Assembly: GCA_026397895.1 (NCBI GenBank)
Contig: JAPLTZ010000183.1
Coordinates: 1 to 8,327, forward strand
Direction of reading: 5' to 3'
DNA: 8,327 nucleotides
Origin: Verrucomicrobiota bacterium
GTDB taxonomy: Bacteria > Verrucomicrobiota > Verrucomicrobiia > Limisphaerales > JAFMIX01
Part shown: piece by piece, positions 1 through 6,703 of the stretch
Layout: each line of letters opens with the position of its first letter
How positions within the stretch are numbered: the stretch's first letter is position 1
Notes under the pieces: generated by a model
The model's input: the letters and a program-made list of their open reading frames with translations, nothing else
Told to the model about the DNA's origin: nothing
Database searches by the model: none
Program-made: the position numbers and the translations under genes

Positions 1-655
1 CCCGATGGTTTACGCCGCCGTCGGCTGGCATCCCGGCAACGCCCACGACGCCCCCGCCGACATCCGCCCTGCCCTCCGCGAACTCGCCCGCCATCCCAAG
101 GCCGTCGCCATCGGCGAGTGCGGGCTGGATTACTACCGCTTGCCCAGCGCCAACAGCGGCAACGCGGCGGACGACGCAGCTTACAAGCAGAAGCAGGCCG
201 AGATTTTCGCGCAGCAACTCGAAGTCGCCGCCGAGACCGGCCTCAACTGCGTCATCCACCAGCGCAGTTCGTTCGATGATTTGTTCGCCCAAATCCAGCC
301 GTTCGCCGCGAAGACGCGCGGCGTGTTCCACTGCTTCGGCGAGAGCGTGGAGCGGTTGCAGAAAATTTTGTCGGTCGGCTGGCTTGTGAGCTACACCGGC
401 ATCGTCACCTTCAAAAACGGCCAGAACATCCGCGACGCCGTCGCCGCCACGCCGCTCGACCGCTTCATGCTGGAGACGGACTGCCCGTATCTCGCGCCCG
501 TGCCGTATCGCGGCAAACGCTGCGAGCCCGCTTACGTCAAGGAAATCGCCGAGGCGGTCGCGCAAGTGAAAGACTGTTCGCTCGCGAAATTGAGCGCCGC
601 GACGTGCGCCACAGCGGAAAAGTTTTTCCCGAAATTGAATGCTGATTCCCGATGA
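1..655 (+). CDS. tatD: TatD family metal-dependent hydrolase (DNase), 5' end missing
   Basis: The reading frame is open from the window edge and ends in TGA at 653-655, so the true start lies upstream; the ATG at 5 is internal. TatD proteins are TIM-barrel metal-dependent nucleases of the amidohydrolase superfamily, acting on DNA ends and in DNA turnover. Counting from the Met at base 5, the visible metal-site residues are Glu38 in GECGLDYY, His85 in VIHQR, His109 in VFHCFGE and Asp159 in ETDCPYLAP, followed by the family-typical PVPYRGKRCEP. The N-terminal HxH metal motif is not in the window. What remains covers roughly the last 80% of a usual 255-265 residue protein. The sulfatase gene follows 28 bases later on the same strand, though no shared function is evident. 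Family assignment is firm; the substrate cannot be told apart from that of TatD paralogues such as YcfH or YjjV. Confidence 0.93.
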   Translation, partial: PMVYAAVGWHPGNAHDAPADIRPALRELARHPKAVAIGECGLDYYRLPSANSGNAADDAAYKQKQAEIFAQQLEVAAETGLNCVIHQRSSFDDLFAQIQPFAAKTRGVFHCFGESVERLQKILSVGWLVSYTGIVTFKNGQNIRDAVAATPLDRFMLETDCPYLAPVPYRGKRCEPAYVKEIAEAVAQVKDCSLAKLSAATCATAEKFFPKLNADSR

Positions 656-683
656 GTCGGAAGAATAGACGGCCCTGTTTTTC

Positions 684-2069
684 ATGAAAAAAATCAAATT
701 GCTGTTCCCGTTGGCGCTGCTCGCCTTGCCGTTGGCGCTGGCCGCCGCCGAAAAATCCCGGCCCAACATTCTCGTCATCCTCGCCGACGACTTGGGCTAC
801 GCCGACCTCGGCTGCCAAGGCTCGCCGGATGTGAAGACGCCGAACATTGATGCGCTCGCCGCCAACGGCGTCCGCTGCACCGCCGGCTACATCACCGCGC
901 CGCAGTGTTCGCCGTCTCGGGCCGGGCTGATGAGCGGGCGGTATCAGCAGCGGTTCGGTCACGAGGGCAATCCGAATTTCCCCGTCATGCTCCTGCGCGG
1001 CGGCAAGACTATCGCCGACCACCTCAAAGCCGCCGGCTACGCGACGGGGCATTTCGGCAAATGGCATCTCGGTTTCTCGGACATGGGCACTCCGCCCAAG
1101 GAGATTCGCGAGAGCAACGATCAAATGTTGCCCACGCAGCACGGCTTCGACGAGAGCTTCGGCTACGACGATTACGCGAAGGTGGCGCAGAAGGGCAGCG
1201 ACATCCTGCCCTCGCCACACGCGGAGGACGACCGCGTGTTTGGCCGCAAGGCGGCGGACTTCATCGCGCGCCATCGCGACCAGCCGTTCTTCGTCTATCT
1301 GGCTTTTCATGCGCCGCATTATCAGCAGGTGGATTTTGGCGGATACAAGGAGCGCTTTCCCGCCGCCGCGCCGGGGCGGGCGGGCGTGCTGTCCGTCATG
1401 GCGCAGCAAGATGACGCCGTGGGCCTGGTCTTGAAGGCGCTGCGCGACTACGCGCTGGAGACGAACACGCTCGTCTTTTACATCAGCGACAACGGCGGCA
1501 CGCGCACACCCGAAATGCCGCCGAGCAGCAAACACTTTCAAGGTTCGCTGAACGCGCCGTTTTCCGGCAAGAAAGGTTCTGCGCTCGAAGGCGGCATCCG
1601 CGTGCCGTTCATCGTGCAATGGCGCGGGACGTTGCCCGCCGGCAAAACCTACGCGCGCCCCGTCAGCTCGCTCGACGTGTTGCCGACCGCGCTGGCCGTC
1701 GCCGGGGCGAAGCCGCTTGCCGGTAGCGCGCTCGACGGCGTGGACTTGCTGCCGTTTCTCAAAGGCGACAAAACGGACGACCCGCACGCGGCACTGTTCT
1801 GGCGCTGGCGGGCCGAGCAGGCGGTGCGCGTGGGCGACTGGAAGCTGGTTCGCGGCAAAGAGCATCGCGAGTGGCGGCTGATTGACCTCGCGCACGATGA
1901 CGCGGAGAAAACCGATCTGGCGGCGCAGCAGCCCGACAAGGCGAAGGAGTTGCGGGAATTGTTCGAGCGCTGGGACGCCGAACTGCCGCCCGTCGGCCCT
2001 GATTTCAAAGACACGACCGAAGGCGACGAAGGCGACGCGGACAAGCCGGCCAAGCGCAAAGCCAAATAA
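684..2069 (+). CDS. Secreted formylglycine-dependent sulfatase (alkaline phosphatase superfamily, S1 type)
   Basis: A 461-residue sulfatase that hydrolyses a sulfate ester, probably on a polysaccharide or glycan outside the cytoplasm. Residues 1-22 form a signal peptide: two or three lysines, a Leu/Ala-rich core and an Ala-Ala-Ala cleavage region. The core begins at PNILVILADDLGYADLG, with metal-binding Asp35 and Asp36. Cys75 in CSPSR matches the C-x-P-S-R signature, where Cys is converted to formylglycine by a maturase not encoded here. Other active-site motifs are GKWHLG (Lys126, His128), HAPH (209-212), SDNGG (Asp269, Asn270) and GKKG (296 region). Residues about 380-405 (RVGDWKLVRG) match the C-terminal subdomain. 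The last 20 residues are a charged Asp/Glu then Lys/Arg tail outside the fold. ATG at 684 is chosen because it gives the signal peptide. There is no good Shine-Dalgarno sequence; GGAAG lies about 20 bases upstream. No SusC/SusD or glycoside hydrolase neighbour indicates a substrate. Confidence 0.95.
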   Translation: MKKIKLLFPLALLALPLALAAAEKSRPNILVILADDLGYADLGCQGSPDVKTPNIDALAANGVRCTAGYITAPQCSPSRAGLMSGRYQQRFGHEGNPNFPVMLLRGGKTIADHLKAAGYATGHFGKWHLGFSDMGTPPKEIRESNDQMLPTQHGFDESFGYDDYAKVAQKGSDILPSPHAEDDRVFGRKAADFIARHRDQPFFVYLAFHAPHYQQVDFGGYKERFPAAAPGRAGVLSVMAQQDDAVGLVLKALRDYALETNTLVFYISDNGGTRTPEMPPSSKHFQGSLNAPFSGKKGSALEGGIRVPFIVQWRGTLPAGKTYARPVSSLDVLPTALAVAGAKPLAGSALDGVDLLPFLKGDKTDDPHAALFWRWRAEQAVRVGDWKLVRGKEHREWRLIDLAHDDAEKTDLAAQQPDKAKELRELFERWDAELPPVGPDFKDTTEGDEGDADKPAKRKAK

Positions 2070-2082
2070 TCACGACCCGCAC

Positions 2083-2100
2083 CGGCTTCCAAAGGAGCCG
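2083..2100. terminator. Possible hairpin between convergent genes
   Basis: CGGC-T-TCC, an AAA loop, then GGA-GCCG can fold into a seven-pair stem with one bulged T. It lies 14 bases after the sulfatase stop codon and 22 bases before the 3' end of the convergent UPF0173 gene, so it is well placed as a shared terminator. No T-run follows on either strand, so it lacks the classic intrinsic-terminator signature. It may be a chance fold in GC-rich DNA. Confidence 0.3.
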
Positions 2101-2121
2101 TCAATCAGACGTTGGGATACG

Positions 2122-2805
2122 CTATTCAAAACTCACGCTCTGGCCGATGGGCACGAGGTGCAGTTGCTTGCCGGCGGCGCGGAATTTCTCCACGGCCTCG
2201 GCGTGATTGATCTCGATGGGCGGGAACGTGTCGTAGTGGATGCCCACGATCTGGTCGCAGCGGATGAAGTCGGCGGCGCGGATGGCGTCGTCCGCGCCCA
2301 TCGTGAAGTTGTCGCCGATGCACAGCGCGGCGAACTTCAGCTTCGTGCTCTCGCCGATGAGCTTCATGTCCAGCGTCAGCGCCGTGTCGCCGGAGTGATG
2401 GAAATTTCCCTCCGCCGTCTCGACGACGAAGCCGCCAGGGTTGCCGCCGTAACTGCCGTCCGGCAGGCTGCTGGAATGGATGGCGTTCACGAGTTTGACG
2501 CGCCCGAAATCGAACCGCCACGCGCCGCCGTGGTTCATGCCGTGGGTTTTCGCCACGCCCTGTTTGCCGAACCACTCGCTGATTTCGTAATTGGCAACTA
2601 TTGTCGCGCCGCAACGTTTGGCGATGGCCGCAGCGTCGGCGAGATGGTCGAAGTGCGCGTGCGTGACGAGGATGTAGTCCGCGTGGATTTTGCCGGCGTC
2701 AATGTGCTTGGCGCGCGGGTTCGGGCTGATGAACGGATCGAACAACAGGGTTTTGCCGGCGACTTCGACGGCGAGGCAGGAATGTCCGTAATACGTCAGT
2801 TTCAT
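2122..2805 (-). CDS. UPF0173 family metal-dependent hydrolase (metallo-beta-lactamase fold)
   Basis: A complete 227-residue protein, the usual length for UPF0173 (YtkL-like) proteins, which are cytoplasmic zinc hydrolases of the metallo-beta-lactamase superfamily with poorly known substrates. The N-terminus MKLTYYGHSC with LLFDPFISPNP is characteristic of the family. The metal-binding signature HAHFDH is at residues 49-54 (His49, His51, Asp53, His54), with further ligands probably His110 (AIHSS), Asp140 (HSGDT) and His190 (GIHYDTFPPIE). The C-terminus ends in a family-like VPIGQSVSFE. There is no signal peptide. It starts at ATG 2805, 37 bases after the stop of the pseudouridine synthase gene on the same strand, and is probably the last gene of the minus-strand operon. 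No Shine-Dalgarno sequence is visible. The fold assignment is secure; the reaction is not known from sequence. Confidence 0.93.
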   Translation of the reverse strand: MKLTYYGHSCLAVEVAGKTLLFDPFISPNPRAKHIDAGKIHADYILVTHAHFDHLADAAAIAKRCGATIVANYEISEWFGKQGVAKTHGMNHGGAWRFDFGRVKLVNAIHSSSLPDGSYGGNPGGFVVETAEGNFHHSGDTALTLDMKLIGESTKLKFAALCIGDNFTMGADDAIRAADFIRCDQIVGIHYDTFPPIEINHAEAVEKFRAAGKQLHLVPIGQSVSFE

Positions 2806-2842
2806 AACTGTTGAACGGGTTCAGGTTGACCGCACCGGAAAA

Positions 2843-3478
2843 TTATCGCGGCGGTGGCGGCGCGCAAGCTCCGGTTTCAAACCCGAACTGCCGGAGAAAC
2901 CCTTCCGTCGGCGCTTTGATTTCCACGCGGTGTTTCTGGAACGGATCGCGGTAGCTCAAATACACGGAGCGCAAGCCCAGCGGCTCGGGCGCGTTGACGA
3001 CGCCGGGGCGGCGCTTGGGGCGGCCATCGGCATACGTCGGGCCGAGCGGCGCGGCGTTGATGCCGTAAAGTTTGTCGCCGGTGATGGGCGTGCCGGTGGC
3101 CGCGAGGTGGAGGCGAATCTGGTGCGTGCGCCCGGTGACGGGCATCGCTTCGACGAGCGTGAGCGGGCCGCCGGCGGCGGCGCGGGTTTGCAGCACGCGA
3201 AAATGCGTCTCGGCATCTTTGCCCTCGTGATGATCCACTCGCATCTTGCCGATCTGGCGCGGGTCGGGCGCGAGCGGGAGTTCGCAGACCCATTCCGGCT
3301 GCTTCGGCGTGCCGTTCACGACGGCGAGGTAAATTTTCTCCATCTGCCGGCTCTCGAACAGGTCGGTGAACGGCTCGACGGCACCCATGCTTTTCGCGAA
3401 CAGCAGAATGCCCGTGGTGTCGGCGTCGAGGCGGTGGACGTTACGGAGGAATTTCAGCCCGCGCGAGCTCGACGGCAC
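2843..3478 (-). CDS. RluA-family pseudouridine synthase, C-terminal part (frameshifted gene)
   Basis: The 3' piece of one pseudouridine synthase gene; the 5' piece is the next entry. RluA-family enzymes isomerise uridine to pseudouridine in rRNA or tRNA. This piece carries the catalytic motif NVHRLDADTTG, whose HRLD aspartate is the nucleophile, then a KIYLAVVNG strand, and the family's VTGRTHQIRLHLAATGTPITGDKLYG segment. It ends in an Ala-Pro-rich tail (CAPPPPR). Homology begins at 3466; the in-frame GTG at 3478 is only an artefact of the duplicated sequence and is not a real start. Joined to the 5' piece with one repeat copy removed, the protein is about 273 residues, a normal size. It lacks an N-terminal S4 domain, which resembles the RluA/RluC-short or TruC subgroup; the exact RNA target cannot be assigned. 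Confidence 0.85.
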   Translation of the reverse strand: MPSSSRGLKFLRNVHRLDADTTGILLFAKSMGAVEPFTDLFESRQMEKIYLAVVNGTPKQPEWVCELPLAPDPRQIGKMRVDHHEGKDAETHFRVLQTRAAAGGPLTLVEAMPVTGRTHQIRLHLAATGTPITGDKLYGINAAPLGPTYADGRPKRRPGVVNAPEPLGLRSVYLSYRDPFQKHRVEIKAPTEGFLRQFGFETGACAPPPPR

Positions 3479-3560
3479 CCATGCTTTTCACGAAGAGCAG
3501 AATGCCGGTGGTGTCGGCGTCGAGGCGGTGGACGTTGCGGAGGAATTTCAGCCCGCGCGA
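3373..3560. repeat. 94-bp imperfect tandem repeat inside the pseudouridine synthase gene
   Basis: Two direct copies lie head to tail with no spacer: 3373-3466 and 3467-3560. They differ at four of 94 positions. In the gene's frame three differences are silent (Leu, Thr and Arg codons) and one changes Ala to Val. The length is not a multiple of three, so having both copies shifts the frame. Each copy carries the catalytic HRLD codons. The mainly silent divergence suggests both copies come from functional genes, not from decay after a recent duplication. Confidence 0.95.
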
Positions 3561-3758
3561 GCGCGCCCAGAAATCCCCGGCGGAAATGGACGATGTGAGC
3601 GCGGCCATGAGGTTGCGGTTGGTGTTCTGCCACGAGAACGGCACGAGCATCCAGCCGGCGGGCTTGTCCACGGCAAGCGCGGAGCGGTCTTCGTGGATGA
3701 TGGGGATGCGCTGCAGCTCCTGCCCGTCGTCCAGTTCGATGAAATTTGGTTTGGCCAT
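3441..3758 (-). CDS. RluA-family pseudouridine synthase, N-terminal part (frameshifted gene)
   Basis: The 5' piece of the pseudouridine synthase gene, from ATG 3758, which lies only 4 bases after the stop codon of the dehydrogenase gene, so the two are surely co-transcribed. Residues 18-40 (RIPIIHEDRSALAVDKPAG) are the typical opening of the RluA catalytic domain, where the enzyme fold starts with a 'vvdKPaG' strand. Residues 67-97 repeat the catalytic segment including HRLDADTTGILLF, then the frame runs out of homology after GAVE and stops at 3441. The cause is a 94-bp tandem duplication; codons 67-97 are a second copy of what begins the downstream piece, with one Val in place of Ala. Real gene sequence in this piece therefore spans 3467-3758. 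There is no Shine-Dalgarno sequence before the ATG. Confidence 0.82.
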   Translation of the reverse strand: MAKPNFIELDDGQELQRIPIIHEDRSALAVDKPAGWMLVPFSWQNTNRNLMAALTSSISAGDFWARSRGLKFLRNVHRLDADTTGILLFVKSMGAVELARAEIPP

Positions 3759-4120
3759 GTGTTCAACTGCCGACCAGCGCGTGCGCCAGAACCTCGGCCA
3801 TGTGCCGCGGGCGCACGGGCGCGAGCGAGGCGATCTGCTGCCGGCAACTCGTCCCGGAGGCTATCACAACCGTGCCAAAAGGCTGCTCCTTTAATTTTTT
3901 CGCCAGCGGCTCGGCGACCTGCAACGACAATTCCTGTTTCGCCGTCAGCAGCCCGAACGCGCCGGCCATGCCGCAGCAGCCGGTGTCAATCACGGTTACG
4001 CGCCGCTCCGGCAGGCGCATCGCGAGCCGGTGCATGAAGCCTGCGTCGGTGAGCGCCTTGGTGTGGCAATGCGCGTGGACGACGACGTTGGCCATGTCGG
4101 CCTTGAACCGCAGCGCGCAC
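3467..4120. other. 654-bp block bracketed by duplicated ends (probable strain-variant contig or segment replacement)
   Basis: Its left end (3467-3560) repeats the end of the left flank (3373-3466), and its right end (4081-4120) repeats the start of the right flank (4121-4160). It contains the 5' part of the pseudouridine synthase gene and the 3' part of the dehydrogenase gene. If one copy of each overlap is collapsed, both genes become continuous and the window shortens by 134 bases. This is the pattern left when a contig from a related strain is joined between two others without merging overlaps. Confidence 0.75.
3763..4119 (-). pseudogene. C-terminal fragment of the FAD/Fe-S dehydrogenase (second CCG domain), out of frame with the main part
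   Basis: This is the 3' end of the dehydrogenase gene, displaced by one base from the main frame by the 40-bp duplication at 4081-4160. It encodes LRFKADMANVV from the repeat, then about 105 further residues: VHAHCHTKALTDAG, DTGCCGMAGAFGLL and ASGTSCRQQI, ending at TGA 3763-3765. These are the cysteine motifs of a second CCG (cysteine-rich, heterodisulfide-reductase-like) domain, which binds an iron-sulfur cofactor or relays electrons in the GlpC and YdiJ families. The main frame lacks this half. An ATG at 4221 opens the same frame, but its first 34 codons are nonsense relative to the family and overlap the true frame, so it is not a real start. Labelled a pseudogene fragment only because the frame is broken as given; it is probably intact in the organism. 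Confidence 0.85.
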
Positions 4121-6640
4121 GACGACGTTGACCTGGTCGGGCTTGAACCGCAACGCGCCCGGCTCGCGGCGCAGCAGGTCGTCGAGAAATTCCTCGAAGA
4201 GGAAACAGCGCCCGGCGACATCTTCCGCGCCCGCCAGTTTCATTTCACGATAGTCCTCCGCGAACATGGAGTAGCACGATGGTTCGAGGAAAAGAATCGG
4301 TATCTTGCTGCCGGAGACGTGGAGCATGGCAAGATTGTGCCGGCCCAGCTTCGCCGCCTTGGCGAGATGCCCCTGACTGAACGCGGGGCGACCGCAACAT
4401 TCCCGCCCTGTCGGCAGAATCACCTCGAAGCCCGCCGCCTCCAGCACCTTCACGGCGGCTTTGCCAACGTGCGGCTCGTGGTAGCGCGCAAAGGTGTCGT
4501 CCCACAGGATGACGCGCCCGCGCTTCAGCCGCTTGACCGAATTCGTCCGCTGCGCGAACCACACATCGAACCGCTCCCGCGCATAGTGCGGCAGCTTGCG
4601 ATGCGTCGAAAGGCCGAGCACCTGCGCGAGAAACTGCCGCGCGAAAAACGAATCCAGCACCATGTTCGCCAGCCACGGCGCTTTGCAACCGAGCGCGCCG
4701 AGCTTGTCCACGGCGCTGAACACGCGCTGGCGCAGCGTCACGCCGTCGCGGCGCGCGCGGGCGGCCTGCATCTCGGCCTTGAGCAGCGGCAGGTTCACGC
4801 TGGACGGACATTCGTTCACGCACGCGCGGCAAGAGAGGCAATTCGTCAGCGCGGCTTCCAATTCTTCCGAGCGCAGCGCGTCGCCGCCCTCGAAGCCGGG
4901 CGCGGCGAGCGCGGTGCGGATGATGTTCGCGCGGCCGCGCGTGGACAAGAGTTCGTCGCCGGTGGCGATGTACGTGGGGCACATCGTCGGCGTGTCCTTG
5001 CGGCAGCCGCCGCAACCGTTGCATTGCTCCAGATTCGCGACGAACGATTCGTCCTGCGCCGCGAACGCCAGCACCGGCTCAAACGGCAGGCGGATCGGCT
5101 CGGTGACGTTGCAGCGCAACTTCGTGTCCAGCCGGTAGCGGTCGTCGGAGATGATTTTGCCGGGATTGAGCAGCCGGTGCGGGTCGAACGCGGTCTTGAT
5201 CTGCCGCATCAGCGTGTAACATTCCTCGCCGACCTGCGCCCGGAGAAACTCCGTGCGCGCGAGGCCCACGCCGTGTTCCGCGCAGAACGAGCCTTTGAAC
5301 TGCCGCACGAGCGCGGCGACTTCCTCGGTGACCTGCCGGAATTTTTTCAAGTCGTCCGCCGAATGCAGATCCAGCACCGGCCGCACGTGCAGCAGGCCCG
5401 CGCCGGCGTGGCCGTAGAACGACGCCTGCAAACCCAGCCGCCGCATGATGCCGCGCAGCCCCTCGTGATACGCCGGCAAATCCCGCACCCGCACCGCCGC
5501 GTCCTCGATGCCCGTCACCGGCTTGGCGTCGCCCTTGCGGCTGGTGAGCAGCGAGAGGCCGGCCTTGCGCAACGCCCAGAGCTGGTTCATCTGCGCCATC
5601 GTCTGCAAAATCCGCGTGCGCGTGCCGAGTTTTTTCCGCTCCAACGCGACGAGCTTTTCCTCCACGTCGCCGTAAAACTCCACGGCCAGCACCGACTCGC
5701 ACGGGTTGGCGTCGAAGTCGAGCAGGTCGCGCGCGGACTGGAAATCGCGCTGGCCGCGCGTCTGGTCAATCAGGATGCGGTCCAGATGCTCGACCGCGAC
5801 CGGCTGCAAATCCTGCAATTCCACCGTCGCCTGCATCGCCTCCGTCGCGGAATCGAAAAATATCAGACCCAGCCCCAGTTCCTCCGGCAACGGCACGACT
5901 TTCAGCTCGGCGGAGACGATGCCCGCGAGCGTGCCCTCGCTGCCGGCGAGGACGTTGATGAGATTGCCGGGGTCGCGCACGATGCGGTCGAGCGCGTAGC
6001 CGGGCAGCCGTTTGATGAGGCCGGGTGGAAATTGCTCGGCGATCTGCAAGGCGTTGAGCGCGGCGATGTCCTCCAGCAATTCGCGCTGCGCCTTCAGCGA
6101 ATCCCGCGCCGGCCCGACGGTGGCGATGCTGCCGTCGGCCAGCACAATGTCCACAGCGATGACGTGATCCGCCGTCGTGCCGTAAAACGCCGCGCGCGCG
6201 CCGGAGGAATTGTTCGCGATCATCCCGCCGATGGTGGCGCGGGAACTCGTCGCCACGTCCGGCCCGAAGCAGAACCCGAGCGGCTTGAGATATTGGTTCA
6301 ACTGGTCGAGCACCACGCCCGCGCCGACCACGAGGCTGCAAGTGTCGGGATTGAATGGGCCGATCCAGCGGTTGTGCCGCGCGAAGTCAATGACGAGGCC
6401 GTCGCCCAGCGCGCCGCCGACGAGGCCCGTGCCCGCGCCGCGCGGCGTGACGGAGACGCCCGCCTGCGCGGCGGCGCGGATCATGGAGGCGGCCTGCTTG
6501 GCGTCGCGCGGAAAGCCGACGGCCAGCGGTTCAATCTCGTGGTGCGAGGCGTCGGTGGCGTAGAGCGTGCGCGTGAGCCGGTCGAAGACGACTTCCCCGC
6601 TCGCCGTGGCCAGGGTCGCGTGTTGTTGAGTCGGCGTCAT
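3986..6640 (-). CDS. FAD-binding oxidase / Fe-S (4Fe-4S plus CCG) 2-hydroxyacid dehydrogenase, YdiJ type, main part
   Basis: Large fused flavin and iron-sulfur dehydrogenase. Relatives (GlcD, D-lactate dehydrogenase, YdiJ) oxidise D-2-hydroxy acids such as D-lactate or D-2-hydroxyglutarate and pass electrons on, probably at the membrane. From ATG 6640, residues about 35-250 are the FAD-binding PCMH domain with PRGAGTGLVGGALGDG (67-81) and GPDVATSSRATIGGMIANNS (127-146). Residues 250-500 are the FAD-oxidase C-terminal domain, with GHAGAGLLHVRP and AEHGVGLARTE. Two 4Fe-4S clusters follow: Cys540, 543, 546, 554 and Cys601, 604, 607, 611. The first CCG domain has Cys748-Cys749 and Cys789. Homology stops at residue 840 (NVV), where the 40-bp duplication shifts the frame, and the remaining residues to 3986 are nonsense. 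The repaired protein is about 945 residues, normal for YdiJ-type fusions. A TTG at 6688 would add 16 residues without homology; ATG 6640 is preferred. The exact substrate is undetermined. Confidence 0.9.
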   Translation of the reverse strand: MTPTQQHATLATASGEVVFDRLTRTLYATDASHHEIEPLAVGFPRDAKQAASMIRAAAQAGVSVTPRGAGTGLVGGALGDGLVIDFARHNRWIGPFNPDTCSLVVGAGVVLDQLNQYLKPLGFCFGPDVATSSRATIGGMIANNSSGARAAFYGTTADHVIAVDIVLADGSIATVGPARDSLKAQRELLEDIAALNALQIAEQFPPGLIKRLPGYALDRIVRDPGNLINVLAGSEGTLAGIVSAELKVVPLPEELGLGLIFFDSATEAMQATVELQDLQPVAVEHLDRILIDQTRGQRDFQSARDLLDFDANPCESVLAVEFYGDVEEKLVALERKKLGTRTRILQTMAQMNQLWALRKAGLSLLTSRKGDAKPVTGIEDAAVRVRDLPAYHEGLRGIMRRLGLQASFYGHAGAGLLHVRPVLDLHSADDLKKFRQVTEEVAALVRQFKGSFCAEHGVGLARTEFLRAQVGEECYTLMRQIKTAFDPHRLLNPGKIISDDRYRLDTKLRCNVTEPIRLPFEPVLAFAAQDESFVANLEQCNGCGGCRKDTPTMCPTYIATGDELLSTRGRANIIRTALAAPGFEGGDALRSEELEAALTNCLSCRACVNECPSSVNLPLLKAEMQAARARRDGVTLRQRVFSAVDKLGALGCKAPWLANMVLDSFFARQFLAQVLGLSTHRKLPHYARERFDVWFAQRTNSVKRLKRGRVILWDDTFARYHEPHVGKAAVKVLEAAGFEVILPTGRECCGRPAFSQGHLAKAAKLGRHNLAMLHVSGSKIPILFLEPSCYSMFAEDYREMKLAGAEDVAGRCFLFEEFLDDLLRREPGALRFKPDQVNVVVRAAVQGRHGQRRRPRALPHQGAHRRRLHAPARDAPAGAARNRD
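4081..4160. repeat. 40-bp imperfect tandem repeat inside the dehydrogenase gene
   Basis: Two adjacent direct copies, 4081-4120 and 4121-4160, match at 34 of 40 positions, both starting GACGACGTTG. In the gene's frame they encode ALRFKADMANVV and ALRFKPDQVNVV, two versions of the same linker just before the second CCG domain. Forty is not a multiple of three, so the second copy shifts the frame and cuts off the C-terminal domain. The amino-acid pattern shows that each copy was once in the proper frame of a working gene. Confidence 0.93.
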
Positions 6641-6703
6641 GCTGCGGCTGGTTGTCCGCAGTGTAGGAATGAACGGGCCGCGCGACAACGGAATTTGTTG
6701 CGG

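Noticed and set aside
537..1895. A 452-codon open frame on the minus strand, opposite the sulfatase
   Set aside because: It is in antisense codon register with the sulfatase, which has a full set of sulfatase motifs, and its translation is Arg/His/Val-rich without recognisable domains.
1882..2814. A 310-codon plus-strand open frame covering the UPF0173 gene
   Set aside because: The minus-strand UPF0173 protein has the HAHFDH metal site and normal length, whereas this frame has no motif and overlaps the end of the sulfatase out of frame.
2812..2823. Short palindrome TGAA-CGGG-TTCA between the pseudouridine synthase and UPF0173 genes
   Set aside because: The stem has only four pairs and no T-run, and lies between co-directional, probably co-transcribed genes; likely chance.
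3373..3560. Phase-variable slippage switch in the pseudouridine synthase gene
   Set aside because: A contingency repeat would have short, identical units. Here there are just two 94-bp copies with silent-biased differences, and a matching duplication at the other end of the same block, which points to a joining artefact or segment replacement.
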